From the NCBI GenBank assembly GCA_001179505.1, contig CDMY01000291.1:1-64000 (forward strand): a stretch of DNA of 64,000 bases, in the 5' to 3' direction. Source of the DNA: Vitrella brassicaformis (taxonomy: Eukaryota > Sar > Vitrellaceae). Below, piece after piece: positions 1-11,720 of this stretch. Numbering within the stretch: the stretch's first letter is position 1; each line of letters begins with the position of its first letter. The position numbers and the translations under genes are program-made. The notes beneath the pieces are model-generated. The model saw nothing but the letters and a program-made list of their open reading frames with translations. It was not told where the DNA came from and did no database searches.

Positions 1-622
1 ACACAGTTAGTGCAGAGGCGCTTGTGATTCCAGCAGTCACATCGTCGGCTGCATGTGGACAGCGCAGACGTCCCTTTCTCGTTGCATGCGCAACAGGGGG
101 GCCCGCCGCCGTCTCGCGGGATGAGGGCAGGTGGAGGGGGTTGGGTGTAGTCCGATACACGCTTGCTCATCCGAAAAGGAGGAGAAACAGCCGAGAAATC
201 ACCAACTCAATCATGGGGGGTATATCAATTTATTGATTGACTGGCGCGGCGGAGTCATAGACAGCACACGACTGGCCGCCGTCAGCGCCCTCAAAGGTCA
301 GCACCACATCGTCAGTGTTGAGTGGCAGGGTAGACAGACCGTGTGAATGTTCCTATGTATATGTATGGTCCACGTTTGTGCGCGATCTCCATAGGCCCTT
401 GGGTTACACGAGTCTCGTAACACTTGAACACAATGACCGACCATCCCGCACAGAACCAAATCCCATCTCTACAGCCACAGTGTGACGCCTCAAACCCAAT
501 TGCACGCAGGCAAATTCGTTCTCGACTCAATGATGAGCATTGGGAGGGAGACACGGACATGAACGGCAGGGAGAAAAGAGAGAAGCCTTCTCGGAAGGAA
601 TAAATACTGAGACATATTCCGG
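1..622. other. No gene recognised
   Basis: Short open frames on both strands here show no recognisable domain and no convincing splice pattern. The right-hand part is probably the 3' untranslated region of the minus-strand gene that ends at 623. Confidence 0.4.
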
Positions 623-2184
623 TCATTCACTCTTGCGCTCGGCTCGATACATACTGCATGGAACATACGGCCAGGCCGTGAGGAAAATGGTACGAACAGA
701 TACCTCGCTGTGAATCGATTGGTACGGTTTCACCTGATGAATCGCTGAGCTGACGACGAATCTCCGCGTGTTCTGTCTCCCTCTCGTTGCTTCGCTTCTC
801 CTTCGCCGTCACGAGAAGGCTGAGGAGGGGCTGGAGAGCTCATGCGAAAGGCACTTACCGCTCGCAGCATTCGCTGCACGTCGCGGCCTGCCGTGCCCAT
901 GCTTCTGCCTCGCTCTTCCGCGATTGCTAAGCATCCACAGGATACATGAAAAAGAAACCGATGCAGACATCGCAGCCTGTACTGACCTCCAGCTTGGGCT
1001 CTCAGTAGGCTGCAGGGGATAAAAAGACACGCACACCAGGTACATACACTCCATTGCTTCGGGGTCGAGGTAGGCTGGGTGTGCATTCTCTTACTCGGCC
1101 ATTCTCTCGGTGGTCGTCACGTCTTCCTGCTTTTCGAAGTCCTCGGCCTTGACTTCAGACGAGCTTGAGCTGCTTGCGACCTCCGATATCTCGCCACCTT
1201 CTTTATCGCTCTGTGCCGCACTCTTCGCCTTCAATCTCAGCCTCGATGCAATGCCTTGTGGCAAGCCCTTCTTTGGAAAAACTGACGAAGCCTTGGCTGA
1301 AGCAGCTTCTCGCGACTGGTCCTCGTCAGCTTGCGGAGGGGCAGACGGTGCGGTGGCTCGTCTCTTTCCTGCAGCTCTGAACGCTGCAGCACCTCGAAGC
1401 AGCCTCTGCACGTCGGTCCCTGCCTGACTGAAAGTCCGTCGTTCTTGAGAGATTGCAGAAGCGTGGACACTGTACAGTCTGTAGAGACAAACCAGGCGTG
1501 ACCATGGGCAAAGCTCAAGCGCTTCTCCACACTCTCGCTGACCTGCCAAGACGCTCCGTAGGAGACATGTCTTTTTGCGTCTCGACTTTGCCAGCGTCGG
1601 CTTCTTGACTGTCGCTGCTCTCCGATGTCTCCGCTGCAGAGCTGGCTGAGACGGCGCTCTCCTCCCCGTTCTTCTTGGAGATCGCTTTCTTGAGCATCGA
1701 TGCCGCCCTGCCTTCTTTCGTTGCCTCGGTGCCTTCCTCCTTGCTGAACGGCACGAGCTTCCTCTCTGACTTGGCTTCCTTGTCACTGGCAGCGCTCTTG
1801 AAGGCCCTCACTTCTCGCATCATTCGTTGCACGTCTCTCCCTGCCGTTCCTATTGTCCGACGGCGGGTTTCGTCATCGATGGCTGTCGCTTGGACGCTCA
1901 AGAGACTGCTCACAAAACGGGTCATTTCTCACTTCTCGTCTCAGCCCAGCTCTTGTCTACATTCTGTACTACCTTGCGAATCGTTGAGCCGTCGTCAAGG
2001 CCCTGAGTCTGCTGAACTGCTCGGCGTCGACCTCAGATGAGGACGAAGAGGACTCGGCCGACGGGGCGGACGACTCGGCCTCAGAGCCCTGTCTGCCACT
2101 GCTTGCTGGGCCTGCGGCTCGATCCTGAGAATGAAGATCCAGTTTTGTTGTCGCTCTTCGCTTCCTCCATACATCCAAAAGCAA
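623..2184 (-). CDS. Ser-rich protein with one 'AGxDVQR' motif per exon; function unknown
   Basis: Not recognised as a known family. At least three consecutive minus-strand exons carry the same plan. An acidic, Ser-rich tail ends in a short motif (TTAQRFA, SPTERLG, TTTERMA, SAQRFI) that runs into the donor site. The next exon opens with a related stretch (SVQATAI, SVHASAI) and then the core (GTAGRDVQRMMREVRAF, QAGTDVQRLLRGAAAF, GTAGRDVQRMLRAVSAF). Donors fall near 1973, 1553, 1092 and 722. Most are in the same phase, leaving AG to be completed as a Ser codon. The last exon is very short (653 to 623) and gives about ten residues before TGA. The 5' end is unsure: the frame is open to 2184 but starts with TTG there, so an upstream exon with the true ATG is likely. 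The pattern looks like growth by exon duplication. The protein is probably disordered between short helical cores. Confidence 0.5.
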
Positions 2185-3506
2185 TGTGAATTTATGGTGA
2201 ATGTAGTCCCAGCGAAGAAGGAGCCTGACGGACTTCGCGTCACTCTTTTTGATTTATGGCGGCCTTGGCAGTCGATACTGGACGATGTATTCGCAATGGC
2301 TAGGCTGTCTCTGCCCTTCTGGTGCCCCTGATATTTCTTCTGTACTTGACATCACTGTGGCATTCCGCTCACTGGCTGCCCGAAGGCTTGAGCAACAGCG
2401 CCCGTGAGGCTTGGTCTTTGCTGGCTGCCTGACGCCATGTAAGGAACATAAAGCTGTCCTTCGGTCAATGAGTCGTCCATAGGCACACTTTACTGCCGCT
2501 TACAGTGCCAGCTCATGGTCCAGCTGCAATAATGCTCTCCCGTTTCTTGCAAGAATGGCACCCGTGTTCGTTGTTTGCGTCTTTTCGCCACCAATTGATT
2601 CAAATGGAAGAGCTGCAGCAACCGAGTGGACCGTGGGAATGTCAGATCTCTTCCGAGTGACCATCGCCTCGACCCTTCCGTCCGGGGAGCTGCTTGTCTA
2701 ACGCATGCAAAGTACAGCCAAGTTACTCGTCAACGTGCTCTCTTAGGACTGGACGCTGCATGACACCCGTTCTTGTGGCCATAGCCGTGTGAGCCCTCAG
2801 ACGCTTCTGACGGACGCGAAACATTTTTTGGAGTCCCCGCATACACGAAGAAGTATGCCATCGCACACTGGCCTTGAAAGGGTCTCCGCTGTGTCAATCG
2901 AATTCCACGGACCAAACTTCGCATCATCCCCTCCGGATCACGCCATAGCACGTAAGCACGAAGGCACGTGAAAGGGTGCGGAACTGCATCACTCACGGCC
3001 ACGCACAACGTGCGAGTGTAGAGGGAAGGAGAGAAGAGACACTGGAAAAACAGCGAGGATGCCTTGCCTACGTCTTCTCCCTACACCAATGGCATGTGCG
3101 CATTCATTCGCGCTGGCTCGCTTTGCCTACCTGCATAACGAGCTTAGTTAGTGATATATTCCCACCGTACATTTTAAAACTTCACACTCTGGTGCTCATG
3201 AATTATCACCCTGATCTTCCCTCCCTCGGCTTTCCTTTTCCTCTGTATGCAAAGATCAGACAGTCATGATGCAGACACGCATGCATGTGGAAGAAAAGAG
3301 GAGCACCAGTCATCAAGACACAAGGTAACCTTAAAGACTACGGCAAATTGACCTTCACACGCACACGACTGGTACCTATCTTACTGATGTTAACGAATAT
3401 CGATGCCAACACGTCACAAGCCGACTAACGGGCAGTCACGCCTTCATTGCCTATACAAAAAGGGCCAGTGCGAGCGAGAAGTGACGCACCAGCCGGCGAG
3501 CTTCGC
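2185..3506. other. Intergenic; contains one dispersed short repeat
   Basis: No supported gene. A minus-strand open frame at 2730-3008 has no recognisable features. A stretch around 3168-3235 recurs in inverted orientation near 20940-21025. The rest holds nothing I can assign. Confidence 0.4.
3168..3235 (+). repeat. Dispersed short repeat, copy 1
   Basis: The stretch from 'gtacatttta' through the 'atcaccctga' core to 'cttccctccc' reappears as its reverse complement at about 20940-21025, with a small insertion and several substitutions. Both copies are intergenic. Confidence 0.5.
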
Positions 3507-6062
3507 TTACCCGGTGTCTCCCCACTTGACCTGATCCAGCAGGAGGATGTCGTAGACACGGCTCCTCAGGTCACGACTGACGCATCAAGGCAGCAAGGGA
3601 CAAACAGGCCGACAGGCAGAGGATAATGAATGGAGAGGCGTGGTGGCACTCGTCACTGCTTGTGCGTCGATGTATTGACCTGAAGTGGCTGTCCCATGTG
3701 ATCAGGTAGACGTCCTTGCGGTACACCTCGTTGGTTTTGATCTTGTCCAGTGCTGGCTCGAAGTCGCTGTCTCCCGCCACCAGAAAGATGACGTCCACCC
3801 GATCGTCACGCGCCTTATCCAACAGCTCCATGGTGATCTTGCAATCCGCGCCAGACTGCTGCCCATTGGGTTTCAGCCTGCATGCAAGATACGCCGTGAA
3901 CACCGCTCGTCATCCCGTCCGTCTGCTCGTTTGTGTGCATACCTGGATTCCCAGACGCCGAATCCCTCTGCTTTGAGGTCCTTGTGCAGCTGCTTTAGCG
4001 CCTCCCGCTCAGGGCCGAGACGCAGCTCCTTGTAATTGGTGCTGACATATAGCGAGTGATACGCGCTGACATCGTAAGCCCATTTCCGCCGCATCATCCC
4101 CACAAGCGACAGCACGTCACTCGTTCTCGGCTGGCGCCTGGTGTGCTCGGAGAACGTCTGGCAGAAGTAGGCCCCATCCACAATGAGCGCCGCCTTGCCT
4201 CTCAGAGCCACAGGCTCGGGCCTGATCAAGGAACGCCACACGTTAGCGTCAGGAGGGCTATGTGCTATGTTGTTCCGCTAGAATGGTCTCGCTCACGTGC
4301 TGGCCTGCGTCGGAAGCTGCATGGTGTAGGACGGAATGGCGACTGGCGGCGGAGTGGACACATTCGCTGACCTCTCACGATCACGAGCCCTGGTGCACAG
4401 AGGAATATACAAGGGGGAAGGATACAAGACGTGTATCGGCTGATCGGCTGATCTTTCGCATACAAGACTCACCTCCACGCTTCGAGCTCTTCCATGGTGT
4501 GGGCATTATGGCAGCTGTCTCCGTAGCGACAGCCACTTCCTGCACTCAGACACGCAAAACACGATGAACACAGCCACTTGTCTGTCTGTCTGTCTGTCTA
4601 GGTACCGTCAGGGTTGATGTATTTGCACATCGTCGCGTTGCCTCTGAGGTCCAGACGGCCATGTGCGAACGAACATGCGGCACCACGGGGGCAAACACCC
4701 TGACACGACCAGAAGCCAAAACGATCATTCTCACATTGGAGGAAACAAGACAATTGATGCCTCGTCACCTGTCGATCTGCTTCACATATTTTGGTCTTGT
4801 AGAAAGGCGCGTCAGGTCCGGTCGTCGGTCGAGGAGGGGGCGGCCTGTAGAAAGGCTGAAGGACAACAAACAGTGAGTGAGCCAATCACTGCCTCCTGTC
4901 GTCCATTCAACCCACCTTTAGGGCCGTGTGCGCAACCTGCTCGTCTTCGTTGTCTGAGGAGCCAGTGCTATCCCGCCGCATAAAATGCGCCAAGTGCTCT
5001 TGGGAGCTGGTGCCGTAGGTGGGCTGGGTGCGGCATAAAGCTGGGTTTGCGGAGACGGGAGAGCTGAAACGACACAACAGAGACGGAGAAAGGCGCCCCG
5101 TGAATGTGTGAACCGTTGCCCGTCTCTTGCCCTCTCACTTTGGCGTGTCTGGATACTGGGGATATACCGACGAAGCTGTAGTTGAGACCCAGCCCGGTGG
5201 CTTCGGCATTTGGGGCGCCGCAGACCTAACAGCACAAAAGGCATTCGAAACGCATGTCATCAATCGTTCATCTCTCGCCCTGCTCACGGTGTGGCATATT
5301 GCGGCGTCTGCAGAGTCAGATCTGAAGGCGCAGAAGTGCGGCTGCCCTCACGCTCATACGATCTGCACCGACGCAGTGCAAAAGCATCCAAATGAGCACG
5401 ATCAGAAGCGTCAGTGGCTGTGCCGTTACCTCCATGCTTCGAGCTCTTCCATGCTGTGGGCGTTGTGGCAGCTCTCCCCGTAGCGGCAACCACTCCCTGC
5501 ACTCGGGCACGCCCACCAGACACCAATGCCGACCCTCCACTCAGACGGTCTTCTCTTCCTGCTTACCATCTCTGTTGACCCACTCGCACATCTTGGCCCT
5601 CTTCCCTCGCAGCTCCACTCTGCCGTGCGCGTAGGTGCAGGCATCGCCTCGATTGCACCTCCCCTGAGCCAAGTGACAGAGATCAGCGGGATTTGAGATG
5701 AAAGAGTGTTTCGGTCGACCTACCCGGCGCCAGTGCTCGCAGAGCTCGACCTTGAAATTTGCCAGCTTGATCAGATCATCTGAGGAAATCAGAGAGGGAG
5801 GCACCCGTAAGTGACTGTTCCTATCTGAGTGGGATCTCATACCTCCTCCTGCCCGCCTCTCCTCCCGCAGGCCCGTCGACACGATCCAATGGCTGGTGCG
5901 ACGTGGTTGACACTTGGCGTGGGGTACGAATGTGCCCCGGTCGGCTGGAGGGAGAGGGATGCCGTTGCTGGGGGGTGGGTAAAGGGGCACCGGTGCAGGT
6001 GAGGGGGATGGTGTGTCTTCCCTGCCATATCCTGCGGCTGTCGGCGGGACGACGTCTGACAT
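3507..6062 (-). CDS. CCCH zinc-finger / NYN-domain (LabA-like) putative RNA nuclease
   Basis: Predicted RNA-binding endoribonuclease-like protein. The ATG at 6062 opens a Pro-rich N-terminus. Four CCCH fingers follow in two similar pairs once introns are removed. Each pair is a finger ending in TYAHGRVELRG or SFAHGRLDLRG, then a finger ending in CHNAH and the shared tail MEELEAW. Spacing is C-x7-C-x5-C-x3-H for the first of each pair, with a longer first gap in the second. The NYN domain follows: ALIVDGAYF (first Asp), STNYKELR, GADCKITMELL and FLVAGDSDFEPAL (further acidic residues), then VYLITWDSHF. The last exon encodes a short tail containing LLLDQVKWG and stops with TAA at 3507. NYN domains are PIN-like metal-dependent nuclease folds, and the acidic positions are kept. 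It is a paralogue of the gene at 28836-30463 and more distantly of 30657-34738. Activity and target are not shown by sequence. Confidence 0.8.
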
Positions 6063-6594
6063 CGGCGTTGCGACGTGTCAGATCTCACGGCAAAGAATAC
6101 GTTCTCTCAGATGCAGCCTTCAGAGCCTCACGCGTCGGCATTCCTGCCAAGAATTGGCATCTTATTGTGTTTAACGACACTCGCGTAACCCTTCCTTCGC
6201 AAACGCAGACATTCATGCACACAGCCTGTCATGGTCAGACGAGGGCTTCCGTGGAAGAGGATGCGAGAAGTAAGGTACCAAGAGGTGTTTTCAGTCCAGT
6301 GCAGCACTGTTTGCAGCCAAAGCAAACAGCCCATTGGCTCAAACAGCAACCTCTCTCTGAGAAAGACACCCTCATGATGACACAATAGCACAGACCACAA
6401 ATTGGCTCCCTTCAGTTCTGTCGATGCACAGCACGTCCCCAAGCAGTCAACAATTCGGCCCTAGCAACCAACAGATCCGCCGTCGAATCACGAATCTGGT
6501 TGCACATGGTCAAGGAGGTAGTCTGCGACTTCGTGCTGGTATCTGCAGGACATACCATTCACAAGCCCATCAACTCGGCGCCCTGTGATTCCCC
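6063..6594. other. Intergenic, no gene seen
   Basis: Lies between the start of the CCCH/NYN gene and the stop of the SET gene, both on the minus strand. It should hold the promoter of the former and the 3' untranslated region of the latter. No conserved open frame is seen. Confidence 0.4.
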
Positions 6595-7338
6595 TCACTT
6601 GTCGAGTATGGTTCGACCGTTCTTGTGGAACCCTGCCAGCATCTTCCGGCACGTCGGCTCACCACAAAAGCACTCATCCATGGCCATGATGGCGTACTCC
6701 TGCAGGACACCAACAAATCGGGCAGTCACTTACGGGAAGATGGATGGATAGATGGATGTGCGTATACTCCTCACCGTCGTTTCGTAATCGAAGAATATCT
6801 GACACAGACAGATGACATGGAATCAGTGTACACACGCTGGTCAGCCAATCCATAGAACCGCTCTGTACCTGTTCGTCCTTGGAGATGTCCCGTCGCGCGA
6901 TGAACGTGTAGGCGCCATAGCTGTTGCGCTTCGCCCATGTGTTGGGCTCACACGAGTGGTTGAGGAATCGCCCAGGGGCGTACATGTCCGCATGCCTCGG
7001 CGGGACTTCAGATAACTGATGACACGCGCACACAGCACACACGCAGTCAGATAGGGAATGACCGATGAGCCCACATGTGCGTGTACCTGAATCGAGTGCA
7101 TTGTTCGTTTCTCATCGATGGTCTCAGCTACACCAACAAGTACCACGTCGCCTGTGGAGATGTGCTTTTTCGCGAACACGCCCCTCATCTGTCCTTCCTC
7201 TCCCCCATCGCCGTAGAATCTCTCCTCGCGCACCTCCACATGTGGGCTCAGGGCTGACGGGTCAGTGACGCCGGAAGCCGCGAGAGAAGAGTATGTGCCG
7301 TTGCCGGCAGGACTGGTGGCTGCAAGAGGAGAAGGCAT
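6595..7338 (-). CDS. SET-domain protein (putative protein lysine methyltransferase)
   Basis: Predicted S-adenosylmethionine-dependent lysine methyltransferase. Four exons can be followed. The first has a Ser/Pro/Ala-rich start, then GVFAKKHISTGDVVL, the usual N-terminal SET strand. The second has APGRFLNHSCEPNTWAK, which contains the SET signature NHSCxPN, and AYTFIARRDISKDEQ. The third has IFFDYETT, equivalent to the F/Y-DY motif. The last has a Cys cluster (DECFCGEPTCRKML), like a post-SET zinc site, and ends ...GRTILDK with TGA at 6595. The protein is small, so it is more a stand-alone SET enzyme than a multidomain histone methyltransferase. The ATG at 7338 is the first in frame. The frame can be spliced to an upstream exon near 7525-7450 that lacks an in-frame ATG, so the true start may lie further upstream. 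The substrate is unknown. Confidence 0.75.
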
Positions 7339-8238
7339 GCTCGGGTTCAAAGTAGCACTGTATCACATCACATCAACACCAACATGAGAAAGAGGGAGGG
7401 AGGGAGAGAGAGAGAGAGAGAGAAGGGGCGTGTTTTCCGTCCGTCTGACTGATCTGACCTCTCGATGCCGAGTGGTGGTGCGAGGTCGACGGCATCGTCC
7501 GGTGTGGTGGGAGGGGAGGAGGCAGGGGAACCTGCATGACATCACGAACAGTCACAATCACACACCCACGAACACACCCGTACATCCATCCACTCCTCTC
7601 CCATCTCACCTTGCGTGGCGGATTATTTCTGACTCAGCCGCCGGAGATCAGCTGACGGAGATCGGAGATCTTGAGCACTTGTAGACGGTTGGTTGGTTGG
7701 TTGGTTGGCTGGTTGGTTATCGTGCCGCCGAAGCGCTGCGGTCGGTTATGGGTTTGACGAGACGCCTGTCCCTACCCCGAAATCGTTGGGGTTCGTTCAG
7801 CGGCAAACAGAAAGACGGGACTTGGATTCTAGCGTTGCGAAGCGTCATAAAAGCGTCTCCAAAAATCACCCCGATCTCTCTATCTCCGTTGAGCTCAGCA
7901 GGTCTAAAATGCCCTTGCTCCCATCACAGGAAAAAGGCTCAGGAGAAGCTTCAGCTGACACGAAGCCATGCATCAAGGGCAGCGCAGCCAAGGGGCAGCA
8001 CCCTCCCTCCCCCCTCTCTCCCTCACAGTTGCAGCTGATGCGAGGTGAGTCTCTCTCTTCTCAAAAATCGCAAGAACACGATGCACAGACACATCATCAC
8101 GAACACGAGAATGCTGCCCCACGCAACATCAAAAAAGTCTATGGCAAGGCAACCGATGGCCGAAACGGCCCTCAACCATAGCTGCATTTGCAGGCCACTC
8201 GCATCGTCCGCCGTACCCTCCCCCGACCCCCGCCACCT
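7339..8238. other. Intergenic with possible 5' exons of the SET gene and simple repeats
   Basis: Contains a purine-rich GA tract near 7395-7425, possible upstream exons of the SET gene (donors near 7464 and 7611 on the minus strand) and a TTGG tract at about 7687-7722. A plus-strand open frame with an ATG near 7910 has a usable donor at 8046, but codes for a low-complexity peptide and would run into the 3' end of UROD. I do not call it a gene. Confidence 0.4.
7687..7722. repeat. TTGG microsatellite
   Basis: About eight GGTT units in tandem with one GGCT variant. It creates spurious 'MVGWLVGWL' open frames. Confidence 0.8.
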
Positions 8239-9611
8239 TCAAAGATCCCGTGACGCCTCCTTAACGGCGGACACAAACGCGCCCGCCGCCTCTGGGGTCA
8301 TGCCGGGCTGCATCCCGTGGCCCAGGTTGGCGATGTACCTCTTTTTGCCGAACTTCTTGACCATGGCGATCGTGTGCTTCCTGATGATCTCTGGGTCGGA
8401 GTACATGGCATGTGGGTCGAGGTTGCCCTGCAAGGTCAGCTTGTCGCCGAACCGCTGACGCATTTCGTGGGGATCTGCGCTCCAGCCGAGGGAGATGGCG
8501 TCGTAGGACGAGTCGGCGAAGGACGCAAGGGGCATCTCCTTCGGGAAGGCGATCAGGATGGCGTTGGACCGCGCCTTCTTGACCTCGTCGGCGATCATTC
8601 GCATGTACTTGGCTCCGAACTCCTCGTACATGTGCGGGGACAAGACACCTGACAGAAATGAAGACAGTGCAGGCAGATACTGAGCGAGAACGCACCCCAC
8701 CACAGCCCCTCCGTCGCTCTGCTTGTCGCACCTGCGTTGGTGTCGAAAACCTGAAGTAGCTGCGCGCCGGCATCATACTGCATGATGAGGTATTGCGCAC
8801 TGATCCTGGCGATGCCTTCCAGCAGCTTGTGACTGGCCTCCGGGTGGTCGTAGAGCCACCTCTTGGCCCCCTGCCAGTCCTTGCTGCTCTCGCCCTGCAC
8901 CATGTAGGCCATGATGGTCCACGGCGCGCCGCAGAAGCCGAAGACCGGGATCTCGTTGTCGAGCTTCTTCTTGGTCGTGTAGATGGCGTCGGCGACGTAG
9001 CCGAGGGTCTCCTCGACGTCAGGGTTAAAGTTGAGCTTCTCGAGGTCTGCGGGCTTCTCGAAGCCGTAATCGAACACTGGCCCCCTTCCCTTGATCATCT
9101 GCAGCGGCTGACCCATCGCCACGGGGATGACGAGAATGTCAGAGAAGATGATGACTGCGTCGAGAGGATAGCGGCGGTAAGGCTGCAGGGTAACCTCGGC
9201 CGCAAGCTCCGGATCTTGGCAGACCTTGAGGAAGTTGTGCTCGGCGACGAGCTCCCTGTACTCAGGCAGGTACCTCCCCGCTTGCCTCATCATCCACACC
9301 GGCACCTCATCAACCTCCTCGCCACGCGCAGCCCGCATGATCCTGTCATTCTTGGGCGTTGGCCACTCGCCCTTGTTGGCGCGTCGCTCAGCGCTGATCT
9401 CCTGCTTCCTCTCGGTGGAGGTTTCGGTCACGACTGCCTGCATGCAGAGGGGGCGGGCCAGACGAGAGCGCAGAGCCCGGCTGTTGGAAGATCTCAACCT
9501 CCTGAGGGGTGCTGACGACAGGAAGCCTGTGGAAGAGGCCTTCTGAGGGTGGAGGGCGAGAGAAGCCGCGACTGCTGCCAAGAGGATGATGGACATCGTT
9601 GGAACGGACAT
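8239..9611 (-). CDS. UROD: Uroporphyrinogen decarboxylase, plastid-targeted
   Basis: Catalyses four decarboxylations of uroporphyrinogen III to coproporphyrinogen III in haem and chlorophyll synthesis. Two exons: the first ends at ...VFDTNAG near 8734 and the second begins VLSPHMYEEFG near 8650. Family motifs are clear: MRQAGRYLPEYRE, PLDAVIIFSDILVIP (active-site Asp), FGFCGAPWTIMAYM, and LGHGMQPGMTPEAAGAF near the end. The mature enzyme starts at about residue 75-80. Before it lies a hydrophobic segment (SIILLAAVAASLAL) followed by a Ser/Arg-rich, acid-poor stretch, the two-part leader used for plastids bounded by extra membranes. The start is the first of two close ATGs (MSVPTM). The start codon faces the PH-domain gene, 115 bp away on the other strand. 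The identity of the enzyme is secure. Plastid location is inferred from the leader. Confidence 0.95.
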
Positions 9612-9726
9612 ATATGCCGAGAAGATCTTTCCTCACAGCAGGGGTCTTTCCTCAGAGCAGCAGCGGTTTCATGGAGCACCCTAGAAAAATGCGAGCTAAG
9701 AGTCTTCGGATCTTCCGCCATTTGCA
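9612..9726. promoter_or_regulatory. Short divergent promoter region between UROD and the PH-domain gene
   Basis: Only 115 bp separate the two start codons. A 24-bp block at 9661-9684 (core 'tttcatggagcaccctag') is present identically at 30564-30587, which is also the gap between two divergent genes. This supports a shared promoter or leader element. No TATA box is obvious. Confidence 0.45.
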
Positions 9727-11355
9727 ATGGATTACGAGCAACAGGACCGTTCGTATCGCAGCCCGAACAAAGTGTACGTCGCGGCTCAACAGATGAGTAT
9801 GACCACTGGGTTGACGAGATGGATGAGTTGTATGTAGAGGAGAGACAGCAGGTATGCCTTGCATCAGAACACGTCAAGCGCAGTACTGCTTCTTTTCTTC
9901 CGGTCGCAGAGGCTGAGTGACCATGAACGGCGCCATAGGGCTGAGAGGCCAGCCGGTGAGCACCGAATTATCGATTTGTATGTGTCTTTCTTTCCTCTCT
10001 GTCTCAGGCGCTCCCTCGTCGAAGGCACACGAGAGCGCTTCAGCCGATGAGGACGCATTTCTCAGCTCGTTTGCACGAAAGAGAGCCAGCTTGTCTCCGA
10101 CCGCCCGTCTCGTGGACAAATCGTCATCGTCGCCCCTCGTTGCTGCGCTGACTCATGGCCGTGAGAGAGCAGATAGTGGGGAGATCGACTCGGGGACAGA
10201 CGACGGTGAACCCGATGTGCAAGAGGAACATGGCGAAGGCAGAGGGAGCGCACAGAGGCGAAGAGTAGGGAAGTTAAGAGAAGCACCATAAAAAAAAAGA
10301 GACACGGGCTTTTTTCTCCCTTCTCCTTTCGCAGCAACGAAGACACGAGCTCGAGCACCACCGTGTGCCGATCGACACCTCCCCTCTCAGGTCTGCCGCC
10401 AATCCTGTTTCATCGGCGGCGCGTGCTGATGCAGCCGTGATGGACGAAGATGACGATGAAGACGATGACGAAAGCTTGGAAAGTTATGGGAGAGGCATGG
10501 GTGATGTCTCGACGCCATTTGCACTGAAGCGGGCGGCGACAGCAGAGAAAAGGAAAACGGTAGGGTGGTGTCAAGGAAAAGACAAAAACACGAGGGGCGA
10601 TTCCTGGCTGCATTTGGACATGTTTGTGTCAGCGTGAAGGGTTGAGTTTTGGCGATGTGGCGGGAACGCAGATACAGAATATGGCTGGCGGGCAAACGCA
10701 GGAGTCAGACGAGCAGAAACGACCTGTCACCTTACGTAAGTCAATGCGTTGGATTCTCCCGCCCGTTTTCCTGCACATTCTGTGGGTCTTCAGTTCGCAG
10801 CGCCCAGCTGTTGTACGACACAGTGCTGGAGGACCATTTAGATAAGAGACACCGCAATGGCTTCATGTGGCAGAGCAGGTAGGCTTGATGGGCTTTCGGC
10901 GTGTCTGTATACACCAGAGGCGCTTTATTTCTATCCACGGTGCAGATGGGTGCGTGTGTGGAGCTTTGCCCTCCTATACTTCGGCGATCGAAAGGACACA
11001 GTCCCAAGTGGAGGTACTTCGTCCTGTCGGTCAGAAGGACACAGTCCTGTACCTCGTCTCCTGTCTCTGACAGTCCTGGACTTCAGAGAGCACAGCTGGA
11101 CCGTCACAGAAGACGAGCGCAACCCAAAAATCTTCAGGTCAGCCTCCATTGCAAAGTGTTCGATTCACCGGGACAACATCATGCTTTATGCGCGCGTTGT
11201 TCGCAAGGATGAGGGCAGAGGGCCAAAATCGTGAGTTCGTCTTTCGTGTGGGGCGTGAGTCGTCGACCGACCGCTCTACGTGGTTGAGGCATATCCGAAA
11301 CCAAATGGCGGCTGCCAAGACCGTCAAAGAAGTTGCCCAGTCACGAGGGCGGTGA
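9727..11355 (+). CDS. PH-domain protein
   Basis: Predicted membrane-phosphoinositide- or protein-binding adaptor. The exons join in phase. A short first exon (MDYEQQDRSYRSPNK) joins one reading SDHERRHRAERPAG, followed by Ser-rich and very acidic stretches (MDEDDDEDDDESLESYG). The PH domain is spread over the last four exons: GFMWQS, then WVRVWSFALLYFGDRKD, then VLDFREHSWTVTEDERN, then NREFVFRVGRESSTDRSTWL with the conserved C-terminal helix Trp. It ends VKEVAQSRGR with a stop at 11355. The N-terminal exon is the least certain part: an alternative frame (ending VEERQQ) also splices in phase to the second exon. No catalytic domain is seen, so the lipid or partner is unknown. Confidence 0.6.
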
Positions 11356-11720
11356 GGGCAGACAGCAAGATGGTCAGCCACATTGCAGAGGGAATGGAGA
11401 GGACTGAGTGAGTCGGTGAGGTGTCTGTCTGATTTGAGTCGTGATGCCTGCCTTCTGGGTCTGACAGTGTGACTGATCTTCTTGCTGCTCACGCAGCAGT
11501 GAGACTATGAACCTTGTTGAATTGTTTGTATGAGTTGTCAGTCCAAACCACAAACCCGATGGCGCTAGAAATGTGCTAGATGTACAGGATGCAATCGATA
11601 ACACTGCTCCCATTTCGCACTCGCTTCATCACACGCATCAAAACCACCCCTCAAAAACCCACTCTCGTCGGCCCCTTCTCTCCTCATGCAGCTCACGAGC
11701 GCCGACCAATCCTTGGTTAG
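11356..11720. other. Convergent 3' intergenic region
   Basis: Lies between two convergent genes (PH-domain and CDGSH). No further coding signal is seen. It is probably the two 3' untranslated regions. Confidence 0.4.

Noticed and set aside
7910..8270. Possible two-exon small plus-strand gene ending PPTPATFKDPVTPP
   Set aside because: Low complexity, and its second exon is the antisense of the UROD 3' end. Splice sites exist but nothing else supports it.
8793..9515. 240-codon plus-strand open frame
   Set aside because: Antisense shadow of UROD, with no start or splice support.
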